The notes under the pieces were generated by a model, which saw only the letters and a list, made by a program, of their open reading frames with translations, was not told the DNA's origin and searched no databases. Shown here one piece after another: positions 32,080-41,098 of a stretch of DNA of 64,000 bases. The first letter of the stretch is position 1. The number at the start of each line of letters is the position of its first letter. A program made the translations under genes and the position numbers. The DNA comes from UKL13-3 sp040387195 (GTDB lineage Bacteria; Bacteroidota; Bacteroidia; UKL13-3), in contig JAZKEF010000017.1 in assembly GCA_040387195.1 (NCBI GenBank), forward strand, positions 203,145-267,144, written 5' to 3'.

Positions 32080-34161
32080 ATGAATGAACAGGAAGCTACC
32101 ATCCGAATGAATGAGTTGATAACCGTTATCAACCGACATAACTATAATTACTACACATTATCAAGGCCTACCATCAGTGATACGGACTTTGATTTTCTGC
32201 TGAAAGAGCTGGAAGCGCTAGAGCAACAATATCCAAATCTGGCTAAGGCCGACTCTCCAACCCAACAGGTAGGGGGAAGCATTACCAAGGAATTTGCACA
32301 GGTAAAACACAGATACCCGATGATGAGCCTTGGGAACACCTACTCGGAGGATGAGTTGAAAGAGTTTGATGAGCGGGTGCGTAAGAGCATAGGGCATGAA
32401 GTGGAGTACGTGGTGGAGCTTAAATTTGACGGACTGGCCATCAGTATTTCATATGAAAACGGTATGATGGTAAGGGCTGTAACCCGGGGAGATGGCGTGC
32501 AGGGTGATGATGTAACCACCAATGTGAAAACCATTAAATCCATTCCGCAGCAATTGCCTGCGGGGGACTATCCTTCATCATTTGATATCCGCGGAGAAAT
32601 TTTTATGCACCGCAAAACGTTTGATAAACTCAATAACGAATTACGCAAAGAGCTGGAAACAAAAGGATTTGACGAAGAGGAAATTAAAGAGAAACTCTAT
32701 AAGAATCCCCGCAATTTCGCCTCGGGTTCTTTAAAACTGCAGGACTCCCGCGAGGTCGCCAAACGACCGCTCGATTGTTTTTTGTATTTCATCTATGCCG
32801 ATAAACAGGTGGCGCACACACACTATGATAGCTTGCAAAAGGCTGCAGCATGGGGTTTTCAGGTAAGTGACCACTACAAGTTATGCAAGAGTATTGATGA
32901 GGTGATGGACTTTATTCATTTTTATGATACCGAAAGGGAACACCTGAGCTATGAAATAGATGGGGTTGTGATTAAAGTGAACAGTTACGAGCAGCAACAG
33001 GAGTTGGGCTTTACAGCAAAAAATCCACGCTGGGCCATCTCTTATAAATACAAGTCGCAAAACGCACTCACCCAATTGCAGAAAATAACCTATCAGGTTG
33101 GTCGTACCGGAGCTATTACACCTGTTGCCAACCTCACTCCTGTGGTACTTGCCGGCACAACTGTGAAACGAGCGAGTTTATACAATGCTGATGAAATTGA
33201 ACGTCTGGATTTACACGAAGGGGATTGGGTATACGTTGAAAAAGGTGGAGAAATCATTCCCAAAGTAACGGGAGTAGAGTTAAGCAAACGGCAACCCGAT
33301 GCATCAAAGTTTGTATATGCAACAACTTGTCCTGAGTGTGGCACAACCCTCGTCCGCAAAGAGGGAGAAGTGGTTCATTACTGCCCGAATGAAACCGGAT
33401 GTGCTCCGCAACTTATTGGGAGGATTGAACATTTTATTGGCAGGAAGGCAATGAATATTGATAGCCTGGGAGGCGAAACTATTGCAGGATTGTATCAGAA
33501 AAGCCTCATAAAAACCTATGCCGATTTGTATGCATTAACTCAAGACCAACTGCTGGGACTGGAATTTGAGACCTACAATGAAAAAAAGGACCAATGGGGT
33601 AAACGCTCCTTACAGGAAAAGTCGGTGGTGAATATGTTGCAGGGAATTGAAGAATCTAAAAAAATGCCCTTTGAAAAAGTGCTGTTTGCCTTAGGTATTC
33701 GTATGGTGGGCGAAACGGTAGCTAAAAAACTGGCTAAACATTTTCTCACCCTCGATAAACTGATGGCAGCCGGCAAGGAAGAAATAGCGGGCATTTATGA
33801 AATTGGAGAAAAAATTGCGGATAATGTGGTTCGTTTTTTTGCAGACACAGACAATATGAACATCTGCGAACAACTCAAAAGGTATGGACTTTGTTTAGAG
33901 GTGGTGGAAGAAGAAGGAGTGGTGCGTACAAATGTACTCGAAGGAAAAAGTTTTTTGGTGTCGGGTGTTTTTTCAATAAGTCGCGATGAACTTAAGAAAA
34001 TGATCGAACTCAATGGTGGTCGCAATATTGGTAGTATTAGCAAAAGCCTGAATTACCTGATAGCGGGAGATAAAATGGGGCCAGAAAAGCTCAAAAAAGC
34101 AACAGATCTAAATGTTCCAATTATAGGCGAAGAAGAATTCATGAAGATGATTGGAGTTTAG
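32080..34161 (+). CDS. ligA: NAD-dependent DNA ligase
   Basis: This 693-residue enzyme seals DNA nicks using NAD+. Domain Ia is at the start (YYTLSRPTISDTDFDFL), adenylated Lys115 is in ELKFDGLAIS, the OB fold follows, then the four-Cys zinc finger (CPECG ... HYCPNETGC), helix-hairpin-helix repeats and a C-terminal BRCT domain (KSFLVSGVFSISRDELKKMIELNGG). The ATG at 32080 is chosen because it starts the conserved ligase sequence; the longer frame from 31966 would run across the divergent promoter region and into the Wzi-like gene. Confidence 0.97.
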   Translation: MNEQEATIRMNELITVINRHNYNYYTLSRPTISDTDFDFLLKELEALEQQYPNLAKADSPTQQVGGSITKEFAQVKHRYPMMSLGNTYSEDELKEFDERVRKSIGHEVEYVVELKFDGLAISISYENGMMVRAVTRGDGVQGDDVTTNVKTIKSIPQQLPAGDYPSSFDIRGEIFMHRKTFDKLNNELRKELETKGFDEEEIKEKLYKNPRNFASGSLKLQDSREVAKRPLDCFLYFIYADKQVAHTHYDSLQKAAAWGFQVSDHYKLCKSIDEVMDFIHFYDTEREHLSYEIDGVVIKVNSYEQQQELGFTAKNPRWAISYKYKSQNALTQLQKITYQVGRTGAITPVANLTPVVLAGTTVKRASLYNADEIERLDLHEGDWVYVEKGGEIIPKVTGVELSKRQPDASKFVYATTCPECGTTLVRKEGEVVHYCPNETGCAPQLIGRIEHFIGRKAMNIDSLGGETIAGLYQKSLIKTYADLYALTQDQLLGLEFETYNEKKDQWGKRSLQEKSVVNMLQGIEESKKMPFEKVLFALGIRMVGETVAKKLAKHFLTLDKLMAAGKEEIAGIYEIGEKIADNVVRFFADTDNMNICEQLKRYGLCLEVVEEEGVVRTNVLEGKSFLVSGVFSISRDELKKMIELNGGRNIGSISKSLNYLIAGDKMGPEKLKKATDLNVPIIGEEEFMKMIGV

Positions 34162-34202
34162 ATAATCTCACCATGACAGAACTTCTTCTTACGAAGTGGT
34201 CT

Positions 34203-36371
34203 CTATTCTTTCAGCGAAGCGGTCTTTTCTATTTCCACGAAATGATCGTCCCTCTTCTTCGACAATTCAAGTGCAGTCTTTCGTATTGAAATGGCAGTTT
34301 GATGTACTTCCCGCAAAAATTCAATATGAAGTTGCTTATTTTCATATAGTGTAGGCATTCCTCTGAATAATACCGGCAATTCTCTTCCCGCAATTTTTTC
34401 GTAGGTCTCTTTCAGTACAAACCAAACCGAACGCAATTGTTTGAGCTGTTCCGTGGAGATGTTTTCATTTGCTTCCAGTTGATAGGAAAGGGTTGAAAGG
34501 TAAGAGGTGAGTTGGTTGTTGAGCACCACCAAACGATACAAAATATCGGCCTGTGATTGTTTGCTTTTAGGCTCGGAAAGCATGCGTTGAAAGGCTGTTG
34601 TAAGATGAGCTGAATTTACGTAAAGCCCTTTACGGGAAAGGCGGTAGGCGGATTGCGACTCAGGGTTGTATTTACTTCGTTCCACAATTTTTCCCAGGTA
34701 ATTTACATTTGATTGTAACATATCAATCACAGCTGTTTTGAGTTGGTAAGACTCCCATGAAGGGAATACAAAGTAACTCCCTAAAATAGCAGCAACCGCT
34801 CCTATAAACGTATCGATGATCCGTTCCCATGCAACTGTTGCATCATTAAAGTTGGTTGTAAAACTGAATACAATCAAAATGTAAGGAGTCATAAACAATA
34901 CACTTACCACGTATTTAATACGGATAAAACTATACGACAACAGCATAAACACCACCAGAAAACCAAACCGTGCAGCAGTTGCCGGAAAAAAAGTAAGTAC
35001 TGCCAACCCAATGATACCTCCGGTAACAGTTCCAATAATCCTTTCAACATTCCGTTGTTTGGTGAGGCTGTATCCAGGTTTTAGAATTACAATGATGGTA
35101 AGCAGAATCCAGTAACTGTGTGGACCTTCAGAAACCGTAAGGGTAAATATAAAAGCACACACACACACAATGGCCACGCGTGCTGCGTGCCTGAAATGAT
35201 TGGAAGATACCGATAGATTGGCACGAAACAGACTCCAGTCGATCATCTGGCTATCTACAAAACGCGTAAACTCCTTACTGCGAGTTTCCGGCAGCTCAAT
35301 TGTCTTGTTTTCGAATTCGTAGATCCGGTGAAGCCTGTACGCAATATTTCGCAGGTTGATAAGGATCCGTTTTAATACCAGTACATTGATACCTTCCTTT
35401 TCTGCAATGTCCATCTTTGACTTCAACAGACTCAGACGTGGCAAAAAGTCGTGAATGGCTTTTACAGGCTGGTGGTTGTGCAGTCCTTCTCCGATATGTT
35501 CCAGTTCCTCGGCAAACTGAATGATAATTTGGTGAAACAACGGTAGTATCTGTTTGCCTGCAAATTGTTCCCTGATGTGTTCATATTTGTAATGGGTGGC
35601 ATTTACCTGTTCATACAAATCCACCAGATCCACAAACGTAAGCATCAATTTGCGTCCATTAGGAGACGTATCACGAAGTAATTTGCGGGTACGGAACAAA
35701 ATGTCCCTTACATTTTCCTGGTGTTGATTAACGATTACCTGTTGTTCAAGTACCTTCTTATATGTTTCATCTATGTCAATCGATTCATCATAAAAGTTAG
35801 CCTTAATACGCACAAAACCAGCAACCTCCATTATGCATTCTCCTAATGTTTGCTCGGCAGGGCGATAGGGTAATAATCCTTGATTGGCAATGCTCAACAA
35901 AAAATACCAAACACCTCCGGCAAGAATATAGCAGGCATATAACAACGTTTGTTGCCAGGAAAGTTGCGTGTCAATGCCCAGTATCATAATGATTAGTACC
36001 GATACACCTATAGCTGCAGCCCGTGCACCAAAAATATTAAGCATAGAAAGCATAAAACAACTTGAGCCAATCAGTAAAGCGAGTGCCCATGGGTAAGGTG
36101 TGAGCAAGCCGGTAACCATGGCCATCACAAAACTCAAACCGATGGTGATGAGCATGGCATTTCTTCGGTGATCGGGGGGGCCGGGATTGTCGGGAATACT
36201 GGCGCCTAGTGCTCCTAACGAAATGGCAATACCTACTTCGGTATAATTAAAATGGAAACAAATAAGGGAGGGAAGTAAGATGCCAAGGGTAATACGAAAT
36301 CCGTCACTGAAATACTGACTGTATAAAAATTGTTTGAGTCGTTTGGATGATTGCTCGATGGAACTGGGCAT
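34203..36371 (-). CDS. FUSC-family inner-membrane protein (YccS/YhfK type)
   Basis: This 722-residue protein has two groups of about six membrane helices, at about residues 25-165 and 395-530, separated by a large cytoplasmic helical region, and a helical C terminus. The pattern GALGASIPDNPGPPDHRRNAM in the first half and LLTIIVILKPGYSLTKQRNVERIIGTVTGGIIGL in the second is diagnostic of FUSC/aromatic-acid-exporter-like proteins. The family includes putative efflux systems for aromatic acids; the substrate here is unknown. It converges on ligA. Confidence 0.88.
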   Translation of the reverse strand: MPSSIEQSSKRLKQFLYSQYFSDGFRITLGILLPSLICFHFNYTEVGIAISLGALGASIPDNPGPPDHRRNAMLITIGLSFVMAMVTGLLTPYPWALALLIGSSCFMLSMLNIFGARAAAIGVSVLIIMILGIDTQLSWQQTLLYACYILAGGVWYFLLSIANQGLLPYRPAEQTLGECIMEVAGFVRIKANFYDESIDIDETYKKVLEQQVIVNQHQENVRDILFRTRKLLRDTSPNGRKLMLTFVDLVDLYEQVNATHYKYEHIREQFAGKQILPLFHQIIIQFAEELEHIGEGLHNHQPVKAIHDFLPRLSLLKSKMDIAEKEGINVLVLKRILINLRNIAYRLHRIYEFENKTIELPETRSKEFTRFVDSQMIDWSLFRANLSVSSNHFRHAARVAIVCVCAFIFTLTVSEGPHSYWILLTIIVILKPGYSLTKQRNVERIIGTVTGGIIGLAVLTFFPATAARFGFLVVFMLLSYSFIRIKYVVSVLFMTPYILIVFSFTTNFNDATVAWERIIDTFIGAVAAILGSYFVFPSWESYQLKTAVIDMLQSNVNYLGKIVERSKYNPESQSAYRLSRKGLYVNSAHLTTAFQRMLSEPKSKQSQADILYRLVVLNNQLTSYLSTLSYQLEANENISTEQLKQLRSVWFVLKETYEKIAGRELPVLFRGMPTLYENKQLHIEFLREVHQTAISIRKTALELSKKRDDHFVEIEKTASLKE

Positions 36372-36436
36372 GTATTACTGCTTGCGTTTCGTATTCAAAA
36401 GTAGGGGTTTCGCTTGAAAGTGGTTCGGTAAAGGGC

Positions 36437-36472
36437 AAAAAAAAACATGCTCCCAGAGCATGTCTTTTTTTT
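36437..36472 (-). terminator. Intrinsic terminator after the cold-shock gene
   Basis: ACATGCTC (36445-36452) and GAGCATGT (36456-36463) form a perfect stem with a 3-nt loop between an A run and a T run. On the minus strand it ends the cspA-type transcript. Confidence 0.8.
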
Positions 36473-36496
36473 CAACAAATAGGTAATAATGTAATA

Positions 36497-36691
36497 TTAT
36501 ATAACACTAACGTTAACTGCATTCATGCCACGTGGACCTGATTGAGTTTCGTAACTTACTTTGTCGTTTTCGCGGATTTCGCTTTTCAAACCTGATACGT
36601 GAACGAAAATATCTTTTTCGTTGCTGTCATTTGGAGTGATGAATCCAAAGCCTTTCGTTTCATTGAAAAACTTTACTGTTCCTTCTTGCAT
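36497..36691 (-). CDS. Cold-shock-domain protein
   Basis: The 64-residue protein is a CspA-type OB-fold nucleic-acid chaperone. RNP1 is KGFGFITP and RNP2 is DIFVHVSGL, and the start MQEGTVKFFNETKGFGF is typical. The ATG at 36691 is chosen over an upstream in-frame start (36718) because the promoter box at 36715-36722 lies upstream of it. It has its own terminator, so it is a single-gene transcript. Confidence 0.95.
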   Translation of the reverse strand: MQEGTVKFFNETKGFGFITPNDSNEKDIFVHVSGLKSEIRENDKVSYETQSGPRGMNAVNVSVI

Positions 36692-36714
36692 TGTATTTTG
36701 TATTAAATGAGGCC

Positions 36715-36744
36715 GCAAGGTAGGTGTAATTAATTGGTAAGCAA
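36715..36744 (-). promoter_or_regulatory. Promoter of the cold-shock gene (TTG-N19-TACCTTGC)
   Basis: On the minus strand TTG (36744-36742) is followed after exactly 19 nt by TACCTTGC (36722-36715), close to TAnnTTTG. The start site would be about 20 nt before the ATG. Confidence 0.5.
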
Positions 36745-37012
36745 TCTTTTTCTTTTAAATAATCAGATAAGTGACTTTAATCATCGTAATTTACAGCTAC
36801 TTAAATATCCGGAATACCGGTCGGGATGGTTCATTCTACAAGTACTGACAGACACGTTATCCTGTAAGTGAACAGATTTTGTTGCTTCTGGAATATTTTA
36901 GTGTGTTACGAAACTCACAGGACGTAAAACGTCTATTTTAGCGACAACAACTTGCTTTTTAGTGGCAACAATCTTCATCTTTGAACAGATAGATTGCTTA
37001 AAGTTTATTTAA

Positions 37013-37621
37013 ATGAATACAGAAACAGCACCCGGTATTGCCGAACAACCATTATTGTTAAAAGCACTTACCTCGGTTATTCAACCCCTCACCGAAGCGG
37101 AGTGGAACGCATTTGAAAAAGTATGGATGCCATTTAAAGCCTCACGTAAGGAAGTACTCACAGCAACAGATGATACTGAAAAGTACTTATACTTTGTAAC
37201 CAAAGGAATCCAACGGGTATTTTATTTGGATGACGAAAACCGGGAAGCTACGCTTGTATTTACCTACGCACCTTCATTCGGAGGTGTACTGGATTCCTTT
37301 TTATTGCAACAACCATCCAGGTATTATTACGAAACATTAACCCCATCAGAGTTTTTGCGTGCTTCTTTCAGCGATATAAATGTACTCATGCAACAATACA
37401 GGGGAGTGGAGGCGCTCATCCGCAAAGGAGTTACAGCTGCCACATCGGGAGTGTTGGAACGTTTGGTGGAGTTGCAATGTTTTACAGCCGAACAACGTTT
37501 TCGCAAATTGTTGCAGCGCAGCCCGCATATTTTGCAATTAATTCCTCATAAGTACCTGGCCAATTACCTGGGAATGGATCCAACCAACTTCAGCAAGTTG
37601 ATGAACAAGGTTAAAATATGA
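37013..37621 (+). CDS. Crp/Fnr-family transcription regulator
   Basis: This 202-residue protein has an N-terminal cyclic-nucleotide-binding-like beta roll (FKASRKEVLTATDDTEKYLYFVTKGIQRVFYLDDENREATLVFTYAPSFGG) and a C-terminal HTH (LIPHKYLANYLGMDPTNFSKLMNKVK). There is no Cys cluster for Fe-S sensing, so it is not an FNR. This short Bacteroidota type usually regulates a neighbouring gene; here the next genes are a DUF4345 protein and a broken DinB gene on the same strand, 112 nt downstream. Confidence 0.9.
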   Translation: MNTETAPGIAEQPLLLKALTSVIQPLTEAEWNAFEKVWMPFKASRKEVLTATDDTEKYLYFVTKGIQRVFYLDDENREATLVFTYAPSFGGVLDSFLLQQPSRYYYETLTPSEFLRASFSDINVLMQQYRGVEALIRKGVTAATSGVLERLVELQCFTAEQRFRKLLQRSPHILQLIPHKYLANYLGMDPTNFSKLMNKVKI

Positions 37622-37733
37622 ATGATGGGGGCAGGCAAATAAGAACCAGTAAGTTTCAAATTCAATAATCTTGGTATTTACCAAGAACAGATTGTTGGCA
37701 ACACCTCACCTTTGTTGCTGTTAAAACAATCAA

Positions 37734-38153
37734 ATGAGTATGAACAAACAACGAATGTTAAAATGGGGTACAGCAGGCTTTATTGGTTTATGTGCCCTTA
37801 GTCTGTTATCTGTTAGCCTGATGGCCTTCAGCAATCCCCAATCTGTAATGGACCTGGTGTCGGTTACACTCAACAATACCGATGCATATAGTTCCATTCG
37901 GGGAGTATACGGTGGTGCAGGAATGGCCATGGTGCTGTTATTGGTTTATCTTATCCGCCATGATCGGCAAATTGCTTTATTGTTTCTTTCGCTGCTATGG
38001 GGATTGTATGCACTATCGCGGTTGATTACCATTTTTGCAGAAGGACCTCTTGGCGATTTCGGCTTAAAATGGATTGTAACCGAAACAGTGTTATGTATTA
38101 TTGCAGTTGTATTGTTTGTTCTAAATAGGAAACCGGCATCTCAACATGACTGA
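37734..38153 (+). CDS. DUF4345 membrane protein
   Basis: The 139-residue protein has four predicted membrane helices and the DUF4345 pattern AYSSIRGVYGGAGMAMVLLL in the second helix region. The function is unknown. A start at the second Met (37740) is also possible. Its last codons overlap the original start codon (38146) of the DinB gene by 8 nt, indicating coupled translation of the ancestral pair. Confidence 0.8.
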   Translation: MSMNKQRMLKWGTAGFIGLCALSLLSVSLMAFSNPQSVMDLVSVTLNNTDAYSSIRGVYGGAGMAMVLLLVYLIRHDRQIALLFLSLLWGLYALSRLITIFAEGPLGDFGLKWIVTETVLCIIAVVLFVLNRKPASQHD

Positions 38154-38697
38154 TCACACACTCAAATTGCTGCAACAATAGGAACAGCAGGTAGAGCAAC
38201 ATTTGCAAACCGCAATACTTGTTTTTCAGAATGCGGATGAAGCGCAACTGGCGCGGCCTGCCGAAAATGGAGGGTGGAGTATTGCACAATGTTTGTGGCA
38301 CCTTAATAGCTATGGCGATTATTACTTTCCACTCATACAGGAAGCCATGCAACATACATTGCAGGAGGTTTCCGGATTTAAAAGCGGATGGTTGGGTGCG
38401 TATTTTGTTAAAATCATGAATCCTCAAACAGGGAAACAAAAATATAAGGCGTTCAAGGACCATATACCACCTGCAACAATAATGGCGTATGATGAAGTAG
38501 CCCGGTTCATACACCAGCAGGAATTATTATTGGGTTATCTCAAGCAGGCACGGCACGCAGATTTGAATAAGCGGCTGCCGGTTTCCATTTCAAATCTTAT
38601 CAGGCTTAAACTAGGAAATGTATTTCAGTTTATCATTGCACATGATGAGCGCCATGTACAGCAGGCGTTGCGCAATGTTGAAAAGGTAAGTGCATAA
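38146..38697 (+). pseudogene. DinB-family gene with an amber stop at codon 12
   Basis: From the ATG at 38146 the frame reads MTDHTLKLLQQ, then TAG (38179-38181), then EQQVEQHLQTAILVFQ and on to a normal DinB-type four-helix protein with NGGWSIAQCLWHLNSYGDYY and the C-terminal DERHVQQALRNVEK. The His residues near HLNSYGDYY and DERHVQQ fit the metal site of the family. Without the stop, the protein would be 183 residues. A TTG at 38203 could restart translation and give 164 residues. Either the gene is a fresh pseudogene, the stop is bypassed, or there is a base error (a CAG- or TTG-type codon turned to TAG). The same reading frame is otherwise intact. Confidence 0.75.
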
Positions 38698-38727
38698 AAA
38701 AATCCCACCGGTAAAGGTGGGATTTTG
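38696..38727. terminator. Bidirectional terminator
   Basis: AATCCCACC (38701-38709) and GGTGGGATT (38716-38724) form a perfect stem with a 6-nt loop, flanked by an A run and a T run. It ends the plus-strand DinB transcript and, in the other direction, the minus-strand T9SS gene. Confidence 0.8.
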
Positions 38728-38802
38728 AACAGCTGTTTATCCATTAGATAAACAAACAGGTATTAACTAAATCAGGGGTTACGTTAACACCTCAGTGGTG
38801 TT

Positions 38803-39873
38803 TTAGTAAACAAATATTTTTTGATAGTTACCCGAAGGGAGTTGCAATACATAAATACCTCTATCCAGCGAAGAAACGTTTAGGTCAGTTCCATCACTAC
38901 TTGTTGCAACAGGATTTCCGGCAAGGGTAAACAATGATGCAGAACCCATATGCGAGATGTTATGGATATGAATGGTTCGTTGTTCGGCATTGTAGCTTAC
39001 CTGCTCCTGTGCAAGTTCCTGATTGGCTGTAAGCACTTTTGAATACTCAAATGCACCATTGAAATCAACCTGCTTGATGCGATAGAAAAGATTGGCTGAC
39101 GAAACGGATCTGTCTGTATACAAATACTCCGTTGGTGAATTGCTGTTTCCTTTCGACTTCACTTTTCCAATCACTTCCCATTGTGTTGCATCTTCGCTGC
39201 GTTCAATTTCAAAATGGGCATTGTCTATTTCACATGCTGTTGTCCATTCAATAGTATTCACATCACCTTCGGCTTTAACACCATACGACATCCATTTTAC
39301 AGGCAATACATTGGATGAAAATACTTTGACGTAAATCCGGTCTCCCGAATTGGTTCCATCACTATTGGTTGAGTTTACAGCCAGATAAAAATTGATTCCA
39401 CCCATGGTTGCAGGTGTGGTGTAGTTAAATGTCCATGTTTTGGTGGCAGTAGGAGCGGACGTACCACTTGCCGAATGACTCATGTATTGCCTACCGGATA
39501 CATTGGTTAATTCAGTTTGTAGACTGGTTACAGCCATGGTTCCTATGCTTAAAGAGGATGCGGTAGCCAAGGAAGGTAGTGCAACAAGTTCAAATCCGTA
39601 TTTAGTACTTGTCGGATTAGAAAATGTTAGATTGAAGGAATACGTAGTATTAGGTTGAAGAGAAGATAATGCCACTGAAGTAGTTAACGTAATATTGTTC
39701 CACAATGTTCCGGACGTTATGAGGGGAAATGAAGTATGGCACGCTGTACATTCAGATTCTCCGGGAGCATTCGTCATTCCTGGAGGGGGGGCGCTGCTTG
39801 AATAGGTGAAGGCAAGTTGGCCGGTAATGAGGATGATCGACAATGTGAATAATGTGAGTACGGATTTTTTCAT
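38803..39873 (-). CDS. Choice-of-anchor V / T9SS type A protein, copy 1
   Basis: The 356-residue protein has a signal peptide (about 1-22), an N-terminal reelin-like 'choice-of-anchor V' domain (about 25-190) with a CTACH motif in ESECTACHTSFP, an FN3/Ig-like middle domain and a C-terminal type A T9SS sorting domain ending LDRGIYVLQLPSGNYQKIFVY. The CxxCH motif would allow covalent heme attachment if the Ccm/Ccs system acts on it; whether it does is unknown. It is a tandem duplicate of the next gene upstream (39951-41021), with 77 bp between them. Confidence 0.88.
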   Translation of the reverse strand: MKKSVLTLFTLSIILITGQLAFTYSSSAPPPGMTNAPGESECTACHTSFPLITSGTLWNNITLTTSVALSSLQPNTTYSFNLTFSNPTSTKYGFELVALPSLATASSLSIGTMAVTSLQTELTNVSGRQYMSHSASGTSAPTATKTWTFNYTTPATMGGINFYLAVNSTNSDGTNSGDRIYVKVFSSNVLPVKWMSYGVKAEGDVNTIEWTTACEIDNAHFEIERSEDATQWEVIGKVKSKGNSNSPTEYLYTDRSVSSANLFYRIKQVDFNGAFEYSKVLTANQELAQEQVSYNAEQRTIHIHNISHMGSASLFTLAGNPVATSSDGTDLNVSSLDRGIYVLQLPSGNYQKIFVY

Positions 39874-39950
39874 ATGTTATATTTTTACTATGTGTTTGTA
39901 AACACCCATGTATAAACAACAGGGGTGTATACAGACGGGGTTATGTTAAT

Positions 39951-41021
39951 TTAGTAAATAAATATTTTTTGATAGTTACCCGAAGGTAATTGCAAGAGGT
40001 AAATGCCTCTTTCGAGTGAGGATACATTGATATCAGTTCCATCCTCGCTTGTAGCAACAGGCTTTCCGCTCAAGCTAAACAAGGTTGTTGAAGCCATTTG
40101 TGTAGCATTGTGAACCTGGATCAACCGTTGTGTTGCATCGTATGTTACATATTCCTCCGAACCTTCTTTTTGACTGCTCAATATTTTAGAGTATTCAAAG
40201 CGGCCGTTAAAGTCTACCTGTTTAATACGGTAAAAACTGTTTGCTGTCGATTCCGATTCATCCGTGTAACTATAATGAGTCGTTGCATTTGTGTTGCCTT
40301 TCGATTTCACCTTTGCAATCACCTCCCATGATAGGGCGTCCGAACTTTTTTCTATTTCAAAATGACTGTTATCAACCTCACAGGCAGTTGCCCATTTGAT
40401 ATGAAAACCGTTGTCTGTTGGTGTGAGTCCATATGAAAGCCATTTTACCGGCATCACCGTTGATGCAAATATCTTAGCAAAAATCTGGTCACCTCCAAAG
40501 GTTCCGTCATTATCGGTAGAGTTTACAACTACGTAAAAGTTGATTCCACCGGTAAAAGCGGTCGGTGTGGTGTAGTTAAATGTCCATGTTTTGGTAAAGG
40601 CAGGAGCACTGGTTCCAAGTGCCGAGTGGCTCATGTACTGTCGACCAGTTTGCACATTGACTTCTGTTTGCAAACCGGTGGCGGTGAGGGTTCCAACACT
40701 TGCCGTAGCGGCCGTGGCTCCTGATGGCAATGCCACAAGCTGGAATCCATATTTATCACTTGATGGATCGGAAAAGGTAAGGTTTAGGGTATATACCGTG
40801 TTGGGCAATAGAGAAGTTAGCGGAACTGTTGTTGTTAAAGTGATGCCATTCCACAATGTTCCTGATGTAGCAAGGGTAGAAGAGTGACAGGAAGTACAAT
40901 TGCTATTTCCCGGAGCATTGGTCATTGCTGACGGAGGAGCGCTTCCAGAATAGGTGTAGGCAAGTTGCACGGTAATGAGTAGTAAGGCTAATACGAACGA
41001 TAGTAGTACTAGTTTCTTCAT
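39951..41021 (-). CDS. Choice-of-anchor V / T9SS type A protein, copy 2
   Basis: This 356-residue protein has the same architecture and exactly the same length as copy 1: signal peptide, CTSCH motif in NSNCTSCHSS, choice-of-anchor V domain, a middle domain and the T9SS C-terminal segment ending LERGIYLLQLPSGNYQKIFIY. Similarity is high throughout, strongest in the C-terminal half, so it arose by tandem duplication followed by divergence. It should be exported across the outer membrane and anchored or released. Confidence 0.88.
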   Translation of the reverse strand: MKKLVLLSFVLALLLITVQLAYTYSGSAPPSAMTNAPGNSNCTSCHSSTLATSGTLWNGITLTTTVPLTSLLPNTVYTLNLTFSDPSSDKYGFQLVALPSGATAATASVGTLTATGLQTEVNVQTGRQYMSHSALGTSAPAFTKTWTFNYTTPTAFTGGINFYVVVNSTDNDGTFGGDQIFAKIFASTVMPVKWLSYGLTPTDNGFHIKWATACEVDNSHFEIEKSSDALSWEVIAKVKSKGNTNATTHYSYTDESESTANSFYRIKQVDFNGRFEYSKILSSQKEGSEEYVTYDATQRLIQVHNATQMASTTLFSLSGKPVATSEDGTDINVSSLERGIYLLQLPSGNYQKIFIY

Positions 41022-41098
41022 AATTAGGGTTGGTGTTTAGTATTGGAAAGATACCAAAATTGTACATACAACCAAATTAAAAAACTGTTAGGCGATAT

